The notes beneath the pieces were generated by a model. It saw nothing but the letters and a program-made list of their open reading frames with translations. It made no database searches and was not told where the DNA came from. A stretch of DNA of 64,000 nucleotides from Nocardia paucivorans NBRC 100373 (lineage in GTDB: Bacteria; Actinomycetota; Actinomycetes; Mycobacteriales; Mycobacteriaceae). A program made the translations under genes and the position numbers. The stretch is taken from assembly GCF_000308675.1 (NCBI RefSeq), contig NZ_BAGE01000034.1, positions 1 to 64,000 of the forward strand, given 5' to 3'. Shown here piece after piece: positions 18,987 through 29,049 of this stretch (positions within the stretch are counted from its first letter, which is position 1; each line of letters opens with the position of its first letter).

Positions 18987-19156
18987 TCCGCACGAGTGCC
19001 ACGCGGCCTCTGCCCGGACGCGGACCCTGACGTACTTCCCCGACGCCAGGTGCCGCTTCGGTCAGAGACCCCGCGGCATTCGTAATCACCGCCGGATCCC
19101 TCTGTCGCGCATTCTATGGACGTGAGTCACCCAGTAGTTGTTCAACCGCGGATACC

Positions 19157-19202
19157 CGTGTACCCCGTGCCCGTATGGAGGTGCGGAGGTGCGCGGTATA
19201 CG
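19157..19202 (+). ncRNA. Structured RNA leader upstream of rsmH (candidate mraW motif)
   Basis: CGTGTACC (19157-19164) pairs with GGTATACG (19195-19202). Stacked inside, CCGTGCC (19165-19171) pairs with GGTGCGG (19180-19186) using two wobbles, leaving an 8-nt loop and a one-sided 8-nt bulge (19187-19194). It lies about 20 nt before the rsmH SD. A conserved structured RNA called the mraW motif has been reported in this position in Actinobacteria; I cannot confirm that the consensus matches. Confidence 0.4.
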
Positions 19203-19231
19203 ACGAAGCGAGGTAGATCCGGGAGGTCGAG

Positions 19232-20209
19232 GTGAACCGTGCAGACCACGGATCTCGCCACATTCCCGTACTTCTCACCCGCGCGGCCGAATTGCTCGAC
19301 CCGGTATTGGCCGCCCCCGACGCGGTCTATCTCGACGCCACCCTCGGCCTCGGCGGACACGCCGAGTACTTTCTGCGCACCCATCCGAACCTGCGCCTGA
19401 TCGGGTTGGATCGCGATACCGTCGCCCTCGAACACGCCGCTGCCCGACTGGCGGTGTATCGGGACCGAATCACCCTGGTGCACACCAGATACGACGGTAT
19501 CGCCGCCGCACTGGCCGAGGCGGGACTGCCTTCCATCGGCTCGGTCGACGGCATCCTGATGGATCTGGGGGTCTCGTCCATGCAGCTGGACGAGACCGAC
19601 CGCGGCTTCGCCTATTCGGTGGACGCGCCACTGGATATGCGAATGGACCCCACCACCGGTCCCACCGCCGCCGATGTGCTCAACACCTACGACCGCGGCG
19701 AACTGATCCGGGTGCTGAAAACCTATGGCGAGGAACGATTCGCGAACCGGATCGCGAGCGAGATCGTGCGGCGCCGCGCGCAACGGCCGTTCCGCACCAG
19801 TGCGGAACTGGTGCGGTTGCTCTACGACACCATTCCGGCTGCGACCCGGCGCACCGGTGGGCATCCGGCCAAACGGACCTTCCAGGCATTGCGGGTGGAG
19901 GTCAACGGTGAACTCGATTCGCTGCGTGCCGCATTACCCGCCGCGCTGGACTCGTTGCGCCTCGGCGGTCGGATCGTCGTCATGTCCTATCAGTCGCTCG
20001 AGGATCGGGTGGTGAAGCAGGAACTGACCCGGCGCGCGACCTCCCGGACGCCGATCGACCTGCCGGTCGAACTTCCCGGTATGGGACCGGAATTCCGGGT
20101 ATTGACCCGAGGTGCGGAACAGGCGACCGCGGCCGAGATCGAGGACAATCCGCGTGCGGCTCCCGTGCGGATGCGCGCGGCGGAACGGATCTCGGAACAG
20201 GAGGCGTGA
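19232..20209 (+). CDS. rsmH: 16S rRNA (cytosine-1402-N4)-methyltransferase
   Basis: It methylates the N4 position of C1402 in 16S rRNA using S-adenosylmethionine, tuning decoding at the P site. The 325-residue protein has [13 protein letters not shown], the SAM-binding [49 protein letters not shown], and [18 protein letters not shown] 19232 is preceded by GGGAGG. It is shorter than the M. tuberculosis protein (about 396) because it lacks the extra terminal segment. Its stop overlaps by one base the ATG of a small open frame leading into the FtsL-like gene. Confidence 0.95.
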   Translation: MNRADHGSRHIPVLLTRAAELLDPVLAAPDAVYLDATLGLGGHAEYFLRTHPNLRLIGLDRDTVALEHAAARLAVYRDRITLVHTRYDGIAAALAEAGLPSIGSVDGILMDLGVSSMQLDETDRGFAYSVDAPLDMRMDPTTGPTAADVLNTYDRGELIRVLKTYGEERFANRIASEIVRRRAQRPFRTSAELVRLLYDTIPAATRRTGGHPAKRTFQALRVEVNGELDSLRAALPAALDSLRLGGRIVVMSYQSLEDRVVKQELTRRATSRTPIDLPVELPGMGPEFRVLTRGAEQATAAEIEDNPRAAPVRMRAAERISEQEA

Positions 20210-20328
20210 TGGAGCTCGGGCGCGCGGCGGTCCGTTGCCCCCGCGGGGCGCGCAAGCGCCCACGCGGCACGGTGGGGCGCGGTTCGACGACCGGACCGGG
20301 CACGCGGAAGCGGGGGATATCGGGATGA
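20209..20328 (+). CDS. Possible 39-residue basic micro-protein bridging rsmH and the FtsL-like gene
   Basis: ATG 20209 shares a base with the rsmH stop (TGATG), and the TGA at 20326-20328 overlaps the next ATG in ATGA. The frame encodes 39 residues rich in Arg, Gly and Thr, starting [17 protein letters not shown]. About 33 of 38 third positions are G or C, but a neighbouring frame is nearly as high, so codon use is weak evidence. It could be a coupling ORF, or a sign of a frameshifted rsmH tail or FtsL N-terminus. Confidence 0.35.
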   Translation: MELGRAAVRCPRGARKRPRGTVGRGSTTGPGTRKRGISG

Positions 20329-21269
20329 GTGTGCGCACACACCACAGCGAGGCCGATCGACCGGCCCGCCGCGCCCGATCGGCCGATCAGGGGAAAACCG
20401 CTGCCGCGCAACGCGCCTATGCGCGACGAGGCCGCCGGACCGAGGGGCGCTCGTCTGCCGGCGCGGTATTGGCGGCGCGGGACAGGTCGACGACGGCCGG
20501 CCGGATTCCGTTCGTCGTGGCGATCATGGTGATGATCGGTTGTGGACTCGCACTCACCCTGTTGCTGACCACGCGGGCCGCCGAGGCCAGCTATCAGCTC
20601 GGCGACGCCCGCGCCGTCAATCGGGCGCTCGCCGACGAGCGCGCGGCCCTGCGGCGGGAGGTGGCCGCGGCCGACTCCCCGCCCGAACTGGCCGCCCGGG
20701 CCCGCGAACTCGGAATGATCCCGGCCATGGATCCGGCGCGGCTGCTGGTCGGTCCGGACGGGAAGGTCACCGTGATCGGTGAACCGAGACCCGCGCAGGG
20801 CACCCCGGTGCCGCCGCTCAACCCGCCGCCGCCCACCCCTCGCCATGGCCCGACCCCCGGAGAACGGCTCGTACCGGTCACCACCACTCCGCCGCCACCC
20901 GCGCCGGTGCTCGAGGAGGGCGGCGTCGTCGCGGCACCACCCATGGACGGCGAGCCTGCGGGGGAGGAGGCCCCGGCGACCACGGATGCGGTATCCCCGG
21001 AAGACACCCCACAACCACCCGAGGTGCCCACGGAACCGGGAACAGTCGACCCACCCTCGTCGGATACGGACCCCGCGTCGACGGACGGCGCATCCGAAGT
21101 GACACCCCCGACCCCACCCGGTGACGCCCCCGTGGATGGGGTGGACGCACCGGCGAGCGCACTCGACGGCAACCGGCCGAATACTCCCGAACCCTTCGTC
21201 GAGAGCTCCACGGAGGGCGCCGCGGGACAACCATCCGACCAGCGGGCGCCCCGCGAGGAGGTGCGATGA
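20325..21269 (+). CDS. ftsL: FtsL-like septal protein, Rv2164c type
   Basis: A 314-residue bitopic membrane protein. A basic cytoplasmic N-terminus (about 1-60) precedes one helix (about 63-85), then a short coiled-coil segment (QLGDARAVNRALADERAALRREVAAAD) and DPARLLVGPDGKVTVIG. The long C-terminal part is Pro/Thr/Glu-rich and low complexity. Topology and location between rsmH and pbpB match the mycobacterial Rv2164c protein regarded as FtsL, which partners FtsQ, FtsB and FtsI at the septum. ATG 20325 is chosen because it overlaps the small upstream frame; the reading frame is open further upstream. The stop overlaps pbpB by 4 nt. Confidence 0.72.
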   Translation: MSVRTHHSEADRPARRARSADQGKTAAAQRAYARRGRRTEGRSSAGAVLAARDRSTTAGRIPFVVAIMVMIGCGLALTLLLTTRAAEASYQLGDARAVNRALADERAALRREVAAADSPPELAARARELGMIPAMDPARLLVGPDGKVTVIGEPRPAQGTPVPPLNPPPPTPRHGPTPGERLVPVTTTPPPPAPVLEEGGVVAAPPMDGEPAGEEAPATTDAVSPEDTPQPPEVPTEPGTVDPPSSDTDPASTDGASEVTPPTPPGDAPVDGVDAPASALDGNRPNTPEPFVESSTEGAAGQPSDQRAPREEVR

Positions 21270-23230
21270 ATCAGGGCAGGCCCGGCGGCGGTCGAGGACG
21301 GGGGGCCACTCGTCGCTCCGCGCCGCGAACCACGGCGCCCCGCCGGGCGGCATCACGGAAATCGGCATCCGGGAAAGCGATTCCGCCCAAACCGAGGTCC
21401 CGGCCGCGTGCCACGATATCGGCGGCGGACCGGTCCTTCCGATTGCGGATGAGCGCCGGTCGGATCGCCATGCTGCTGGCGCTCGTCGTCGTCGCCCTGC
21501 AACTGTTGTGGATCCAGACGGTTTCCGCGCCCGAATTATCGGCGCAGGCGGCGAGTCAGCGCACCGTGCACCAACCCGAACCGGCAACCCGCGGCACCAT
21601 AACCGACCGGTACGGCACCGCGTTGGCCTTCACCCTGGTCGCGAAAGCGTTGAATTTCCAACCGGTTCAGGTGCGCAAACAGCTCGCCGAGGCACGGGCG
21701 AAGGACGATTCGGCCCCCGACCCGGAGGAACGGCTGCGCGCCATCGCCGCCACCATCCACGACAAGCTCGGTTCCCGCGCCCCCTCGGAAGCGGATCTGC
21801 TCGAGAAACTGCGCAGCGACGAGCCCTTCGTCTATCTGGTCCGCAATGTCGACGCCCGGATCGCGAGCGAGATCACCGAGGAATTCCCCGAGGTCGGTGC
21901 GGAACGACAGGATCTGCGGGAATATCCGGGCGGATCACTGGCCGCCAATATCGTCGGCGCCACCGGGTGGGACGGGCACGGACAGATCGGGTTGGAATCT
22001 GCGCTGGACTCGGTGCTCGCCGGCACCGACGGATCGCACACCTACGACCGAGGTTCCGACGGCGCGGTCATTCCGGGTAGTCGACGCGATCACCAGCCCG
22101 CCGTCGACGGGAACAATGTCGAACTGACACTGGACTCGTATCTGCAGTACTACGTTCAGCAGCAGGTGCAGCAGGCCAAGGACAAATCCGGGGCTCGTTC
22201 CGCCTCGGCGGTGGTCCTGGACGCCAAAACCGGTCAGGTGCTGGCCATGGCCAACGACGGCACATTCAATCCGGCGCTGGGGCCGCAGCACTGGAAACCC
22301 TCCGGTCTGGACAATCCGTCGGTGACCCAGCCGTTCGAACCCGGTTCGGTGAACAAGATCGTCACCGCCGCCGCTGCGCTCGAGTACGGACTGACCACCC
22401 CCGACGAGGTGCACGAGGTGCCCGGCAGTATTCAGATGGCCGGGGTGACGGTCGGCGACGCATGGGATCACGGTGTCGTGCACTACACCACCACCGGCAT
22501 CTTCGGTAAATCGTCCAATGTCGGGACCCTCATGCTGGCGCAGCGGGTGGGCGAGGACCGGTTCGCAGATATGCTCACCCGGTTCGGGCTGGGCAGCCGC
22601 ACCGGTGTCGGACTGCCCGGCGAGAGCGCGGGTCTGCTGCCCGCCCGCGACCAGTGGTCCGGCGGCACCTTCGCCAACCTGCCGATCGGACAGGGTCTTT
22701 CGATGACGACCCTGCAGATGACCGGGATGTACCAGGCCATCGCCAACGACGGGGTGCGGATTCCGCCGCGGATCATCCGCGCCACCATCGCCCCGGACGG
22801 TACCCGCACCGAGGAACCCACCCCGGACGGGGTGCGGGTGGTGAGTCCGGAAACCGCACGTACCCTGCGCACCATGTTCCAGGCGGTGGTCCAGGACGAC
22901 CCGAGTGGAGTGCAACTGGGCACCGGCGTGCCCGCGGCGGTGCCCGGCTATCGCATTGCGGGCAAAACCGGTACCGCACAGCAGGTGGATCCGAACTGTC
23001 GGTGTTATTCGACATCGTCGCACTGGATCACATTCGCGGGTATGGCGCCCGCCGACAACCCCCGCTACGTCATCGGCCTGATGTTGGACGCCCCGGTCCG
23101 CAGTTCCGATGGCAGTGGTGGACAATCCGTGGCCCCGCTGTTCCACAACATCGCCTCGTGGGCATTGCAGCGCGACCGTATCCCACCGTCGACCGAGCCC
23201 GATCCGCGGTTCGTGCTGCAGGCATCGTGA
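21266..23230 (+). CDS. pbpB: Penicillin-binding protein 2B / FtsI septal transpeptidase
   Basis: A class B PBP of 654 residues that cross-links septal peptidoglycan with FtsW. A basic Ser/Arg-rich cytoplasmic tail (1-60) leads to a membrane helix (about 70-92) and a PBP dimerisation domain (TRGTITDRYGTALA). The transpeptidase domain has the SxxK nucleophile site (Ser361, Lys364 in EPGSVNKIV), SxN as SSN in KSSNVG, and KTG at 567 (AGKTGTAQQ). GLPGESAGLLP marks the FtsI group. ATGA overlap with the upstream gene shows coupling. Beta-lactams acylate Ser361 in this family. Confidence 0.95.
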   Translation: MNQGRPGGGRGRGATRRSAPRTTAPRRAASRKSASGKAIPPKPRSRPRATISAADRSFRLRMSAGRIAMLLALVVVALQLLWIQTVSAPELSAQAASQRTVHQPEPATRGTITDRYGTALAFTLVAKALNFQPVQVRKQLAEARAKDDSAPDPEERLRAIAATIHDKLGSRAPSEADLLEKLRSDEPFVYLVRNVDARIASEITEEFPEVGAERQDLREYPGGSLAANIVGATGWDGHGQIGLESALDSVLAGTDGSHTYDRGSDGAVIPGSRRDHQPAVDGNNVELTLDSYLQYYVQQQVQQAKDKSGARSASAVVLDAKTGQVLAMANDGTFNPALGPQHWKPSGLDNPSVTQPFEPGSVNKIVTAAAALEYGLTTPDEVHEVPGSIQMAGVTVGDAWDHGVVHYTTTGIFGKSSNVGTLMLAQRVGEDRFADMLTRFGLGSRTGVGLPGESAGLLPARDQWSGGTFANLPIGQGLSMTTLQMTGMYQAIANDGVRIPPRIIRATIAPDGTRTEEPTPDGVRVVSPETARTLRTMFQAVVQDDPSGVQLGTGVPAAVPGYRIAGKTGTAQQVDPNCRCYSTSSHWITFAGMAPADNPRYVIGLMLDAPVRSSDGSGGQSVAPLFHNIASWALQRDRIPPSTEPDPRFVLQAS

Positions 23231-23323
23231 ATCGGCGAACCGCGTTCGGCTCCGAGACCCGGCGTCGGTAACCTGACTCGTCGTCCGTGTACGCGTTCCA
23301 CAACCAACGCAGAGAGGATCCCT

Positions 23324-24922
23324 GTGCCCGCGCAGTCCAGCCAGCACGCGCTCCGGCCGGCCCGGCCGCCGTCGACGCCGCTGTCCGACCTGCTGGAACT
23401 GATCGCCGCGCAGCCGCGGCAGGACGTCCCCGCCGATCTCGTGGTCACCGGTATCGAACAGCGCTCCGACGCGGTTCTGCCCGGTGACCTGTTCGTCGCA
23501 TTGCCGGGTTCCCGCGCGCACGGCGCCCGATTCGCTCGGGCCGCGGTGGAGCGCGGTGCGGTGGCGGTGCTCACCGACGCCGAAGGCGCCGAGTTGGCCG
23601 GTGAGTTGTCCGTGCCGGTACTGGTGCGGTCGCACCCGCGGGCGGTGCTCGGGGAACTGTCGGCGGCCGTCTACGGCAACCCGTCGCAACGGTTGCGCAT
23701 CATCGGCATCACCGGCACCTCCGGTAAGACCACCACCTCCTATCTGGTGGAGGCCGGATTGGCCGCCGCCGGTCTGTCCACCGCGCTGATCGGCACCATC
23801 GAGACCCGCATCGGGGGGCGCCGGGTGCCGAGTGCTCTGACCACCCCGGAAGCGCCGCAACTGCACGCCATGTTCGCGCTGATGGTGGAGCAGGGGGTGG
23901 ACGCGGTGGTCATGGAGGTGTCCAGTCACGCGCTGGCATTGGGGCGGGTCGACGGGGTGCGGTTCGCCGTGGGGGCCTTCACCAATCTGTCGCAGGACCA
24001 TTTGGACTTCCACGCCGATTTCGAGGACTATTTCGCGGCCAAGCGCCGGCTGTTCGAAGCCGGTTCGCCGGTCGCCGCGCGCACCGCCGTGGTCTGTGTC
24101 GACGACGCGTGGGGACGGCGTCTGGCCGACGAATTGGCCGATCCGATCCGCGTCGCCACCACCACCGACGAGGCCGACTGGACGCCGGCCGTGCCCGCCC
24201 GGCCGCACGACGGGGAGCAGGAGTTCACCGCATCCGGTCCCGACGGTGAGGTGGTGGTCCGGCTGCGTCTGCCCGGCGATTACAACGTCGCCAACGGACT
24301 GTTGGCAGTGGCGGTCTGCGCGGCTGCGGGGGTCGAGCCGCAGATCGCGGCGCCCGCGCTGGCGACGGTGGACGTGCCGGGGCGGATGCAGCGAGTGGAG
24401 CGCGGTCAACAGTTCCTCGCACTGGTCGACTACGCGCACAAACCCGCCGCTCTGGAGTCGGTGATCGCCACGCTCCGCGGGCATCTGGCCGCGGCGGGCT
24501 CCGGTGGTCGGTTGGCGGTGGTGGTCGGCGCGGGTGGCGATCGGGATGCCGGGAAACGTGGTCTGATGGGTGCGGCGGCGGCGCGTGGCGCCGATCTGCT
24601 GATCGTCACCGACGACAACCCTCGGAGCGAGGACCCGGCCGCCATTCGCGCCGCGCTGTGCGCGGGCGCGGCGAATATCCCCGAGAGCCAGCGCGGTGAG
24701 GTACGCGATATCGGCGATCGAGCCGCCGCCATCGAGGCCGCGGTTCGGTGGGCGCGACCCGGCGATGTGGTGTTGGTCGCCGGTAAGGGACACGAAGTAG
24801 GGCAGGAGATCCAGGGCGTGAAATATCCGTTCGACGATCGCGAAGTGCTCGCGGCGGCGATCGAGGCATTACGACAGGACGGTCCGCAGAGCACGAATGC
24901 GGAGGACTTGACGGTTCCATGA
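23324..24922 (+). CDS. murE: UDP-MurNAc-tripeptide synthetase (meso-DAP adding)
   Basis: It adds meso-diaminopimelate to UDP-MurNAc-L-Ala-D-Glu with ATP. The 532-residue protein has the ATP loop [33 protein letters not shown] with the carbamylated-Lys region, and [10 protein letters not shown]. The DNPR motif (TDDNPRSED) selects meso-DAP rather than lysine, which fits a chemotype IV wall. GTG 23324 follows GAGAGG. A 93-bp gap after pbpB is one of the few breaks in overlap, and the stop overlaps murF by 4 nt. Confidence 0.96.
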   Translation: MPAQSSQHALRPARPPSTPLSDLLELIAAQPRQDVPADLVVTGIEQRSDAVLPGDLFVALPGSRAHGARFARAAVERGAVAVLTDAEGAELAGELSVPVLVRSHPRAVLGELSAAVYGNPSQRLRIIGITGTSGKTTTSYLVEAGLAAAGLSTALIGTIETRIGGRRVPSALTTPEAPQLHAMFALMVEQGVDAVVMEVSSHALALGRVDGVRFAVGAFTNLSQDHLDFHADFEDYFAAKRRLFEAGSPVAARTAVVCVDDAWGRRLADELADPIRVATTTDEADWTPAVPARPHDGEQEFTASGPDGEVVVRLRLPGDYNVANGLLAVAVCAAAGVEPQIAAPALATVDVPGRMQRVERGQQFLALVDYAHKPAALESVIATLRGHLAAAGSGGRLAVVVGAGGDRDAGKRGLMGAAAARGADLLIVTDDNPRSEDPAAIRAALCAGAANIPESQRGEVRDIGDRAAAIEAAVRWARPGDVVLVAGKGHEVGQEIQGVKYPFDDREVLAAAIEALRQDGPQSTNAEDLTVP

Positions 24923-26457
24923 TCGACATGACACTGCGGGACATCGCCGACGCCGTGGGCGGTGAGCTGCACGACGTCGACGACCCGGAGGTGCGGGTGA
25001 CCGGGACGGTCGAATTCGATTCGCGCCGTATCGGTCCCGGGGGGTTGTTCCTCGCCCTGCCGGGCGAGCACGCCGACGGCCACGACTACGCGGCCGCGGC
25101 GATCGCGGCGGGCGCGGTGGCGGTGCTGGCCGCCCGACCGGTGGGGGTGCCCGCCATCGTGGTCTCTCCCACGCCCGGTGCGCTGCCGCCGGGCTCCCTC
25201 GCGCTGGCCCATGATTCCGACGGTTCCGGTGCCGCGGTACTCACCGCGCTGGCCGCATTGGCCGAGACCAGTGTGCGGCGGTTGGTCGCCGCGGGCGGGT
25301 TGACCGTCGTCGGGGTCACCGGTTCCTCCGGGAAGACCTCGACCAAAGACCTGTTGTCGGCGGTGCTGGCCCCATTGGGGTCGGTGGTTGCGCCGCCGGG
25401 CTCCTTCAACAACGAACTGGGTCATCCGTGGACCGCATTGCGCGCCGACGCCGAGACCCGGTTCCTGGTGCTGGAACTGTCCGCGCGCGGCGCCGGCCAT
25501 ATCGCCGCCCTGGCCCGGGTGGCGCCGCCGAGTATCGGAGTGGTGCTCAATGTCGGCACCGCCCACCTGGGCGAATTCGGCGGCCGGGAGGCGATTGCGC
25601 AGGCCAAGGGAGAACTCGTCGAGGCATTGCCGGCCACCGGTCTGGCCGTCCTCAACGCCGACGATCCGCGGGTGGCGGCCATGCGCGAGCGCACCGCGGC
25701 CCGCGTGGTCACCGTTGGGTGCAGCGCCGACGCGGATATCCGGGCCACCGATATCACCCTCGACGAACAGGCGCGGGCCGTATTCGTCCTGCACACCCCA
25801 CACGGCAGCACCGAGGTCCGGTTGGCCGTGCACGGTGAGCATCAGGTCGGAAACGCCTTGGCCGCGGCCGCGGTGGCCCTGGAATGCGGCGCCGATCTCG
25901 ACACCGTCGCCGCCGCTCTCTCCGACGCCAAGGCCGTATCGGCACGGCGGATGGACGTGCGGACCACCGAGCGTGGGGTCACGGTCATCAACGACTCCTA
26001 CAACGCCAACCCCGATTCCACGCGGGCTGCGCTCAAGGCGTTGGTCACCATGGCCCGCGCGAGTGAGCGTCCGCGGCGCAGTTGGGCGGTTCTCGGCGAG
26101 ATGGCCGAACTCGGTGAGGAATCGGTGATCGAACACGATCGCATCGGTCGGCTGGCGGTCCGGCTGGACGTCGACCGGCTGGTCGTGGTCGGTACGGGAC
26201 GACCCTCCCGGGGCATGCACCAGGGCGCGGTCATGGAAGGCTCCTGGGGCGAGGAATCGGTCCTCGTCCCCGATATCGATGCGGCGATCGCACTGCTCGA
26301 CACCGAAGTCGAGGCGGGCGATGTGGTTTTGGTCAAGGCCTCGCAGTCGATCGGACTGTGGGCCGTGGCAGAGTACTTGCTGGCCGCCGACGGCCGGCAG
26401 CGGGCCGGTGACCCTCACCAGGTCTCGGGCCAGGGTAGTACGGAGGCAGTGCGGTGA
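24919..26457 (+). CDS. murF: UDP-MurNAc-tripeptide:D-Ala-D-Ala ligase
   Basis: A 512-residue Mur ligase that attaches D-Ala-D-Ala to complete UDP-MurNAc-pentapeptide. It shows the N-terminal [26 protein letters not shown] substrate domain, the ATP loop [47 protein letters not shown], and [18 protein letters not shown], all typical of MurF. ATG 24919 overlaps the murE stop (ATGA), and the 3' end overlaps mraY (GTGA). A shorter start at the second Met (residue 4) is possible. Confidence 0.96.
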   Translation: MIDMTLRDIADAVGGELHDVDDPEVRVTGTVEFDSRRIGPGGLFLALPGEHADGHDYAAAAIAAGAVAVLAARPVGVPAIVVSPTPGALPPGSLALAHDSDGSGAAVLTALAALAETSVRRLVAAGGLTVVGVTGSSGKTSTKDLLSAVLAPLGSVVAPPGSFNNELGHPWTALRADAETRFLVLELSARGAGHIAALARVAPPSIGVVLNVGTAHLGEFGGREAIAQAKGELVEALPATGLAVLNADDPRVAAMRERTAARVVTVGCSADADIRATDITLDEQARAVFVLHTPHGSTEVRLAVHGEHQVGNALAAAAVALECGADLDTVAAALSDAKAVSARRMDVRTTERGVTVINDSYNANPDSTRAALKALVTMARASERPRRSWAVLGEMAELGEESVIEHDRIGRLAVRLDVDRLVVVGTGRPSRGMHQGAVMEGSWGEESVLVPDIDAAIALLDTEVEAGDVVLVKASQSIGLWAVAEYLLAADGRQRAGDPHQVSGQGSTEAVR

Positions 26458-27527
26458 GGCAGATCTTGTTCGCGGCGGCGATCGCGCTGGCGGTGTCGAT
26501 CATGTTGACCCCGCTGCTGATCCGGATATTCGCCCGACAGGGCTTCGGGCAGGAGATCCGGGTCGACGGTCCGGCCAGCCATCAGTCCAAACGCGGCACA
26601 CCGACCATGGGCGGTGTGGCCATCCTCATCGGTATGTGGGCCGGCTACCTCGGCTCGCACCTGATCGGTATCGGCTATGACGCCGAGGGGCCGACCGCGT
26701 CGGCGCTGCTGGTCCTCGGACTGGCCACCGCTTTGGGCGGGGTCGGGTTCATCGATGACTTCATCAAGATCCGCAAGGGTCGCAACCTCGGTCTCACCGC
26801 CGCCGGCAAGTACATCGGCCAGATCTCCGCGGCGGTGGCCTTCGGTGTCCTTGCCCTGCAGTTCTCCAACGGTGGGCTCACCCCGGCCAGCCGGCAGCTG
26901 TCCTATGTGCGCGATATCAACACCGTCTCCATGGGTGTGATCGTGTTCCTGGCGTTCGTGTGCCTGGTCGTGGTCGCCTGGTCGAACGCGGTGAACCTCA
27001 CCGACGGATTGGACGGATTGGCCGCCGGCTCCATGAGTCTGGTGCTGGGCGGCTATGTGATCATCACGTTCTGGCAGTACTACCACGCCTGCGAGACCAA
27101 ACCGGAGACCGGCTGCTACAACGTGCGCGATCCGCTGGACCTGGCATTGGTCTGTGCCGCGGGCACGGCGGCCTGTATCGGCTTCCTGTGGTGGAATGCC
27201 GCGCCCGCCAAGATCTTCATGGGCGATACCGGTTCGTTGGCCCTGGGCGGTCTGATCGCGGGCCTGTCCATCACCACCCGCACCGAGCTGCTGATGATCG
27301 TGATGGGCGCGCTGTTCGTGGCCGAGGCCGCCTCGGTGGTGCTGCAGGTGGCGGTGTTCCGCACCACGCGCAACCGGTTGTTCAAGATGGCGCCGTTCCA
27401 TCACCATTTCGAGCTCAGTAAATGGGCGGAGACAACGGTGATCATCAGGTTCTGGCTGTTGGCCGCCATGGCGTCGGCGGTCGGTCTGGGCCTGTTCTAC
27501 AGCGAATATCTCTCGGCGGTCGGGTGA
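26454..27527 (+). CDS. mraY: Phospho-MurNAc-pentapeptide transferase
   Basis: It transfers phospho-MurNAc-pentapeptide to undecaprenyl phosphate, forming lipid I. The 357-residue protein has about ten membrane helices. The signature [16 protein letters not shown] is near the N-terminus, followed by the Mg-binding [27 protein letters not shown], and [14 protein letters not shown], with MAPFHHHFE near the end. All three conserved Asp clusters are present. The GTG start overlaps the murF stop by 4 nt. Confidence 0.97.
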   Translation: MRQILFAAAIALAVSIMLTPLLIRIFARQGFGQEIRVDGPASHQSKRGTPTMGGVAILIGMWAGYLGSHLIGIGYDAEGPTASALLVLGLATALGGVGFIDDFIKIRKGRNLGLTAAGKYIGQISAAVAFGVLALQFSNGGLTPASRQLSYVRDINTVSMGVIVFLAFVCLVVVAWSNAVNLTDGLDGLAAGSMSLVLGGYVIITFWQYYHACETKPETGCYNVRDPLDLALVCAAGTAACIGFLWWNAAPAKIFMGDTGSLALGGLIAGLSITTRTELLMIVMGALFVAEAASVVLQVAVFRTTRNRLFKMAPFHHHFELSKWAETTVIIRFWLLAAMASAVGLGLFYSEYLSAVG

Positions 27528-27534
27528 ACTGACA

Positions 27535-29049
27535 ATGGTGGAATATTCTCCGCGGGCCCTGCGCTCCCCGGGACCCATGCTGGAATTCCTGCGGGGCCGC
27601 GATGTGCTGGTCGCCGGGTGGGGGATCTCGGGACAGTCGCTGGTCGAACCTCTGCGCGATATCGGCGCCCGTCCGGTGGTCACCGACAACGGCGCCACGG
27701 CATTGGCCGAGGCCGCCGAACTGGGACTGGAAGTGGCCACGAGCACGCAGTTGGAGGACAGCGACTGGTCGCGGTTCGCATTGGTGATCACCAGCCCGGG
27801 GTGGCGTCCGGATTCGCCGGTGCTGGCATCGGCGGTCGCCGAGGGCATTCCCGTCTGGGGCGATGTGGAGTTCGCCTGGTGGGTGGATCAGGCCCGGATC
27901 TACGGTCCGGCCCGCAAATGGCTGGTGGTGACCGGCACCAACGGTAAAACCACCACCACATCGATGGTGTACTCGATCCTGCGGGCTGCGGGTATTCCCA
28001 GTGTCGCGTGCGGCAATATCGGGCTGCCCATCCTGGACGCGCTGCGCCGCACCCCCGGACCGCAGGTGTTGGCGGTGGAACTGTCCTCGTTCCAACTGCA
28101 CTGGGCGCCGTCGGTACGGCCGGAGGCCGGGGTGGTGCTCAATGTGGCCGAGGACCATCTGGACTGGCACGGCGGTCTGGACGCCTACGCGGCCGCGAAG
28201 GGACGGGCGCTGCTCGGCCGGGTCGGCATCGTGGGATTGGACGATCCCGTCGCCGCCGCATTGGCCCGTCGCTCCAAGGCTCGCCGCACTGTCGGATTCC
28301 GGGTCGGGGTACCCGCCGACGGGGAACTGGGTGTCGTGGACGGCAAACTGCTCGACCGTGCCTTCACCAAGGCCGCAATCCTGGCCGAGACCAAGGAGAT
28401 CAGCCCGCCCGGACCGGCCGGTGTCGCCGATGCGCTGGCAGCCGCGGCGCTGACCCGCGCCATCGATGTGGCGCCGCAGTTCGTGCGGGAGGGCCTGGTC
28501 GAACACAAGGTGGGTCCGCATCGCGCGGCCCTGGTGCGGGAACTGGGCGGGGTCGAGTTCATCGATGACTCCAAGGCCACCAACCCGCATGCGGCCCTCT
28601 CGTCGATCCTGGCGCATCAGCAGGTGGTCTGGCTGGCCGGTGGTCAGCTCAAGGGCGCGAGCGTGGACGACCTGGTGGAAGAGGTGGCCGACCGGTTGGT
28701 GGCCGCCGTGCTCATCGGCGCCGACGCGCCGGTGATCGCGGAAGCGTTGGCGCGACACGCACCGGAGGTCCCCGTGGTCCAGTTGGACGCGGGGGACGAT
28801 GCGTTCATGGGGCAGGCACTGTTGCAACGGGCGGCCGGGGAAACCGGCGACGCCGAACCGAATATCGCCGAGATCGTGATGGCGCGTGCCGTCCGGGAGG
28901 CGGCGGCGTTCGCCGGTCCCGGCGACACCGTGCTGTTGGCGCCCGCCGCGGCGTCGCTGGACATGTTCGACGGCTACAGCCATCGGGGCCGTAGCTTCGT
29001 CACCGCGGTGGAGGCCCTGGAGGACGGGGATATCGGGCGGCGGCTATGA
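27535..29049 (+). CDS. murD: UDP-MurNAc-L-alanine:D-glutamate ligase
   Basis: A 504-residue Mur ligase adding D-Glu. The N-terminal nucleotide-sugar fold has [13 protein letters not shown]; the ATP loop is [26 protein letters not shown] follows, then [15 protein letters not shown] in the C-terminal domain and [20 protein letters not shown] at the end. The insert around residues 425-460 is longer than in E. coli MurD, as in other actinobacteria. It starts 7 bp after mraY, with no strong SD, and overlaps ftsW by 4 nt. Confidence 0.95.
   Translation: MVEYSPRALRSPGPMLEFLRGRDVLVAGWGISGQSLVEPLRDIGARPVVTDNGATALAEAAELGLEVATSTQLEDSDWSRFALVITSPGWRPDSPVLASAVAEGIPVWGDVEFAWWVDQARIYGPARKWLVVTGTNGKTTTTSMVYSILRAAGIPSVACGNIGLPILDALRRTPGPQVLAVELSSFQLHWAPSVRPEAGVVLNVAEDHLDWHGGLDAYAAAKGRALLGRVGIVGLDDPVAAALARRSKARRTVGFRVGVPADGELGVVDGKLLDRAFTKAAILAETKEISPPGPAGVADALAAAALTRAIDVAPQFVREGLVEHKVGPHRAALVRELGGVEFIDDSKATNPHAALSSILAHQQVVWLAGGQLKGASVDDLVEEVADRLVAAVLIGADAPVIAEALARHAPEVPVVQLDAGDDAFMGQALLQRAAGETGDAEPNIAEIVMARAVREAAAFAGPGDTVLLAPAAASLDMFDGYSHRGRSFVTAVEALEDGDIGRRL

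Noticed and set aside
21935..24793. 952-residue open frame antisense to pbpB and murE
   Set aside because: It is His/Arg/Gly-rich with no recognisable domain, and both plus-strand genes beneath it have complete catalytic motifs. It is a codon-bias shadow.
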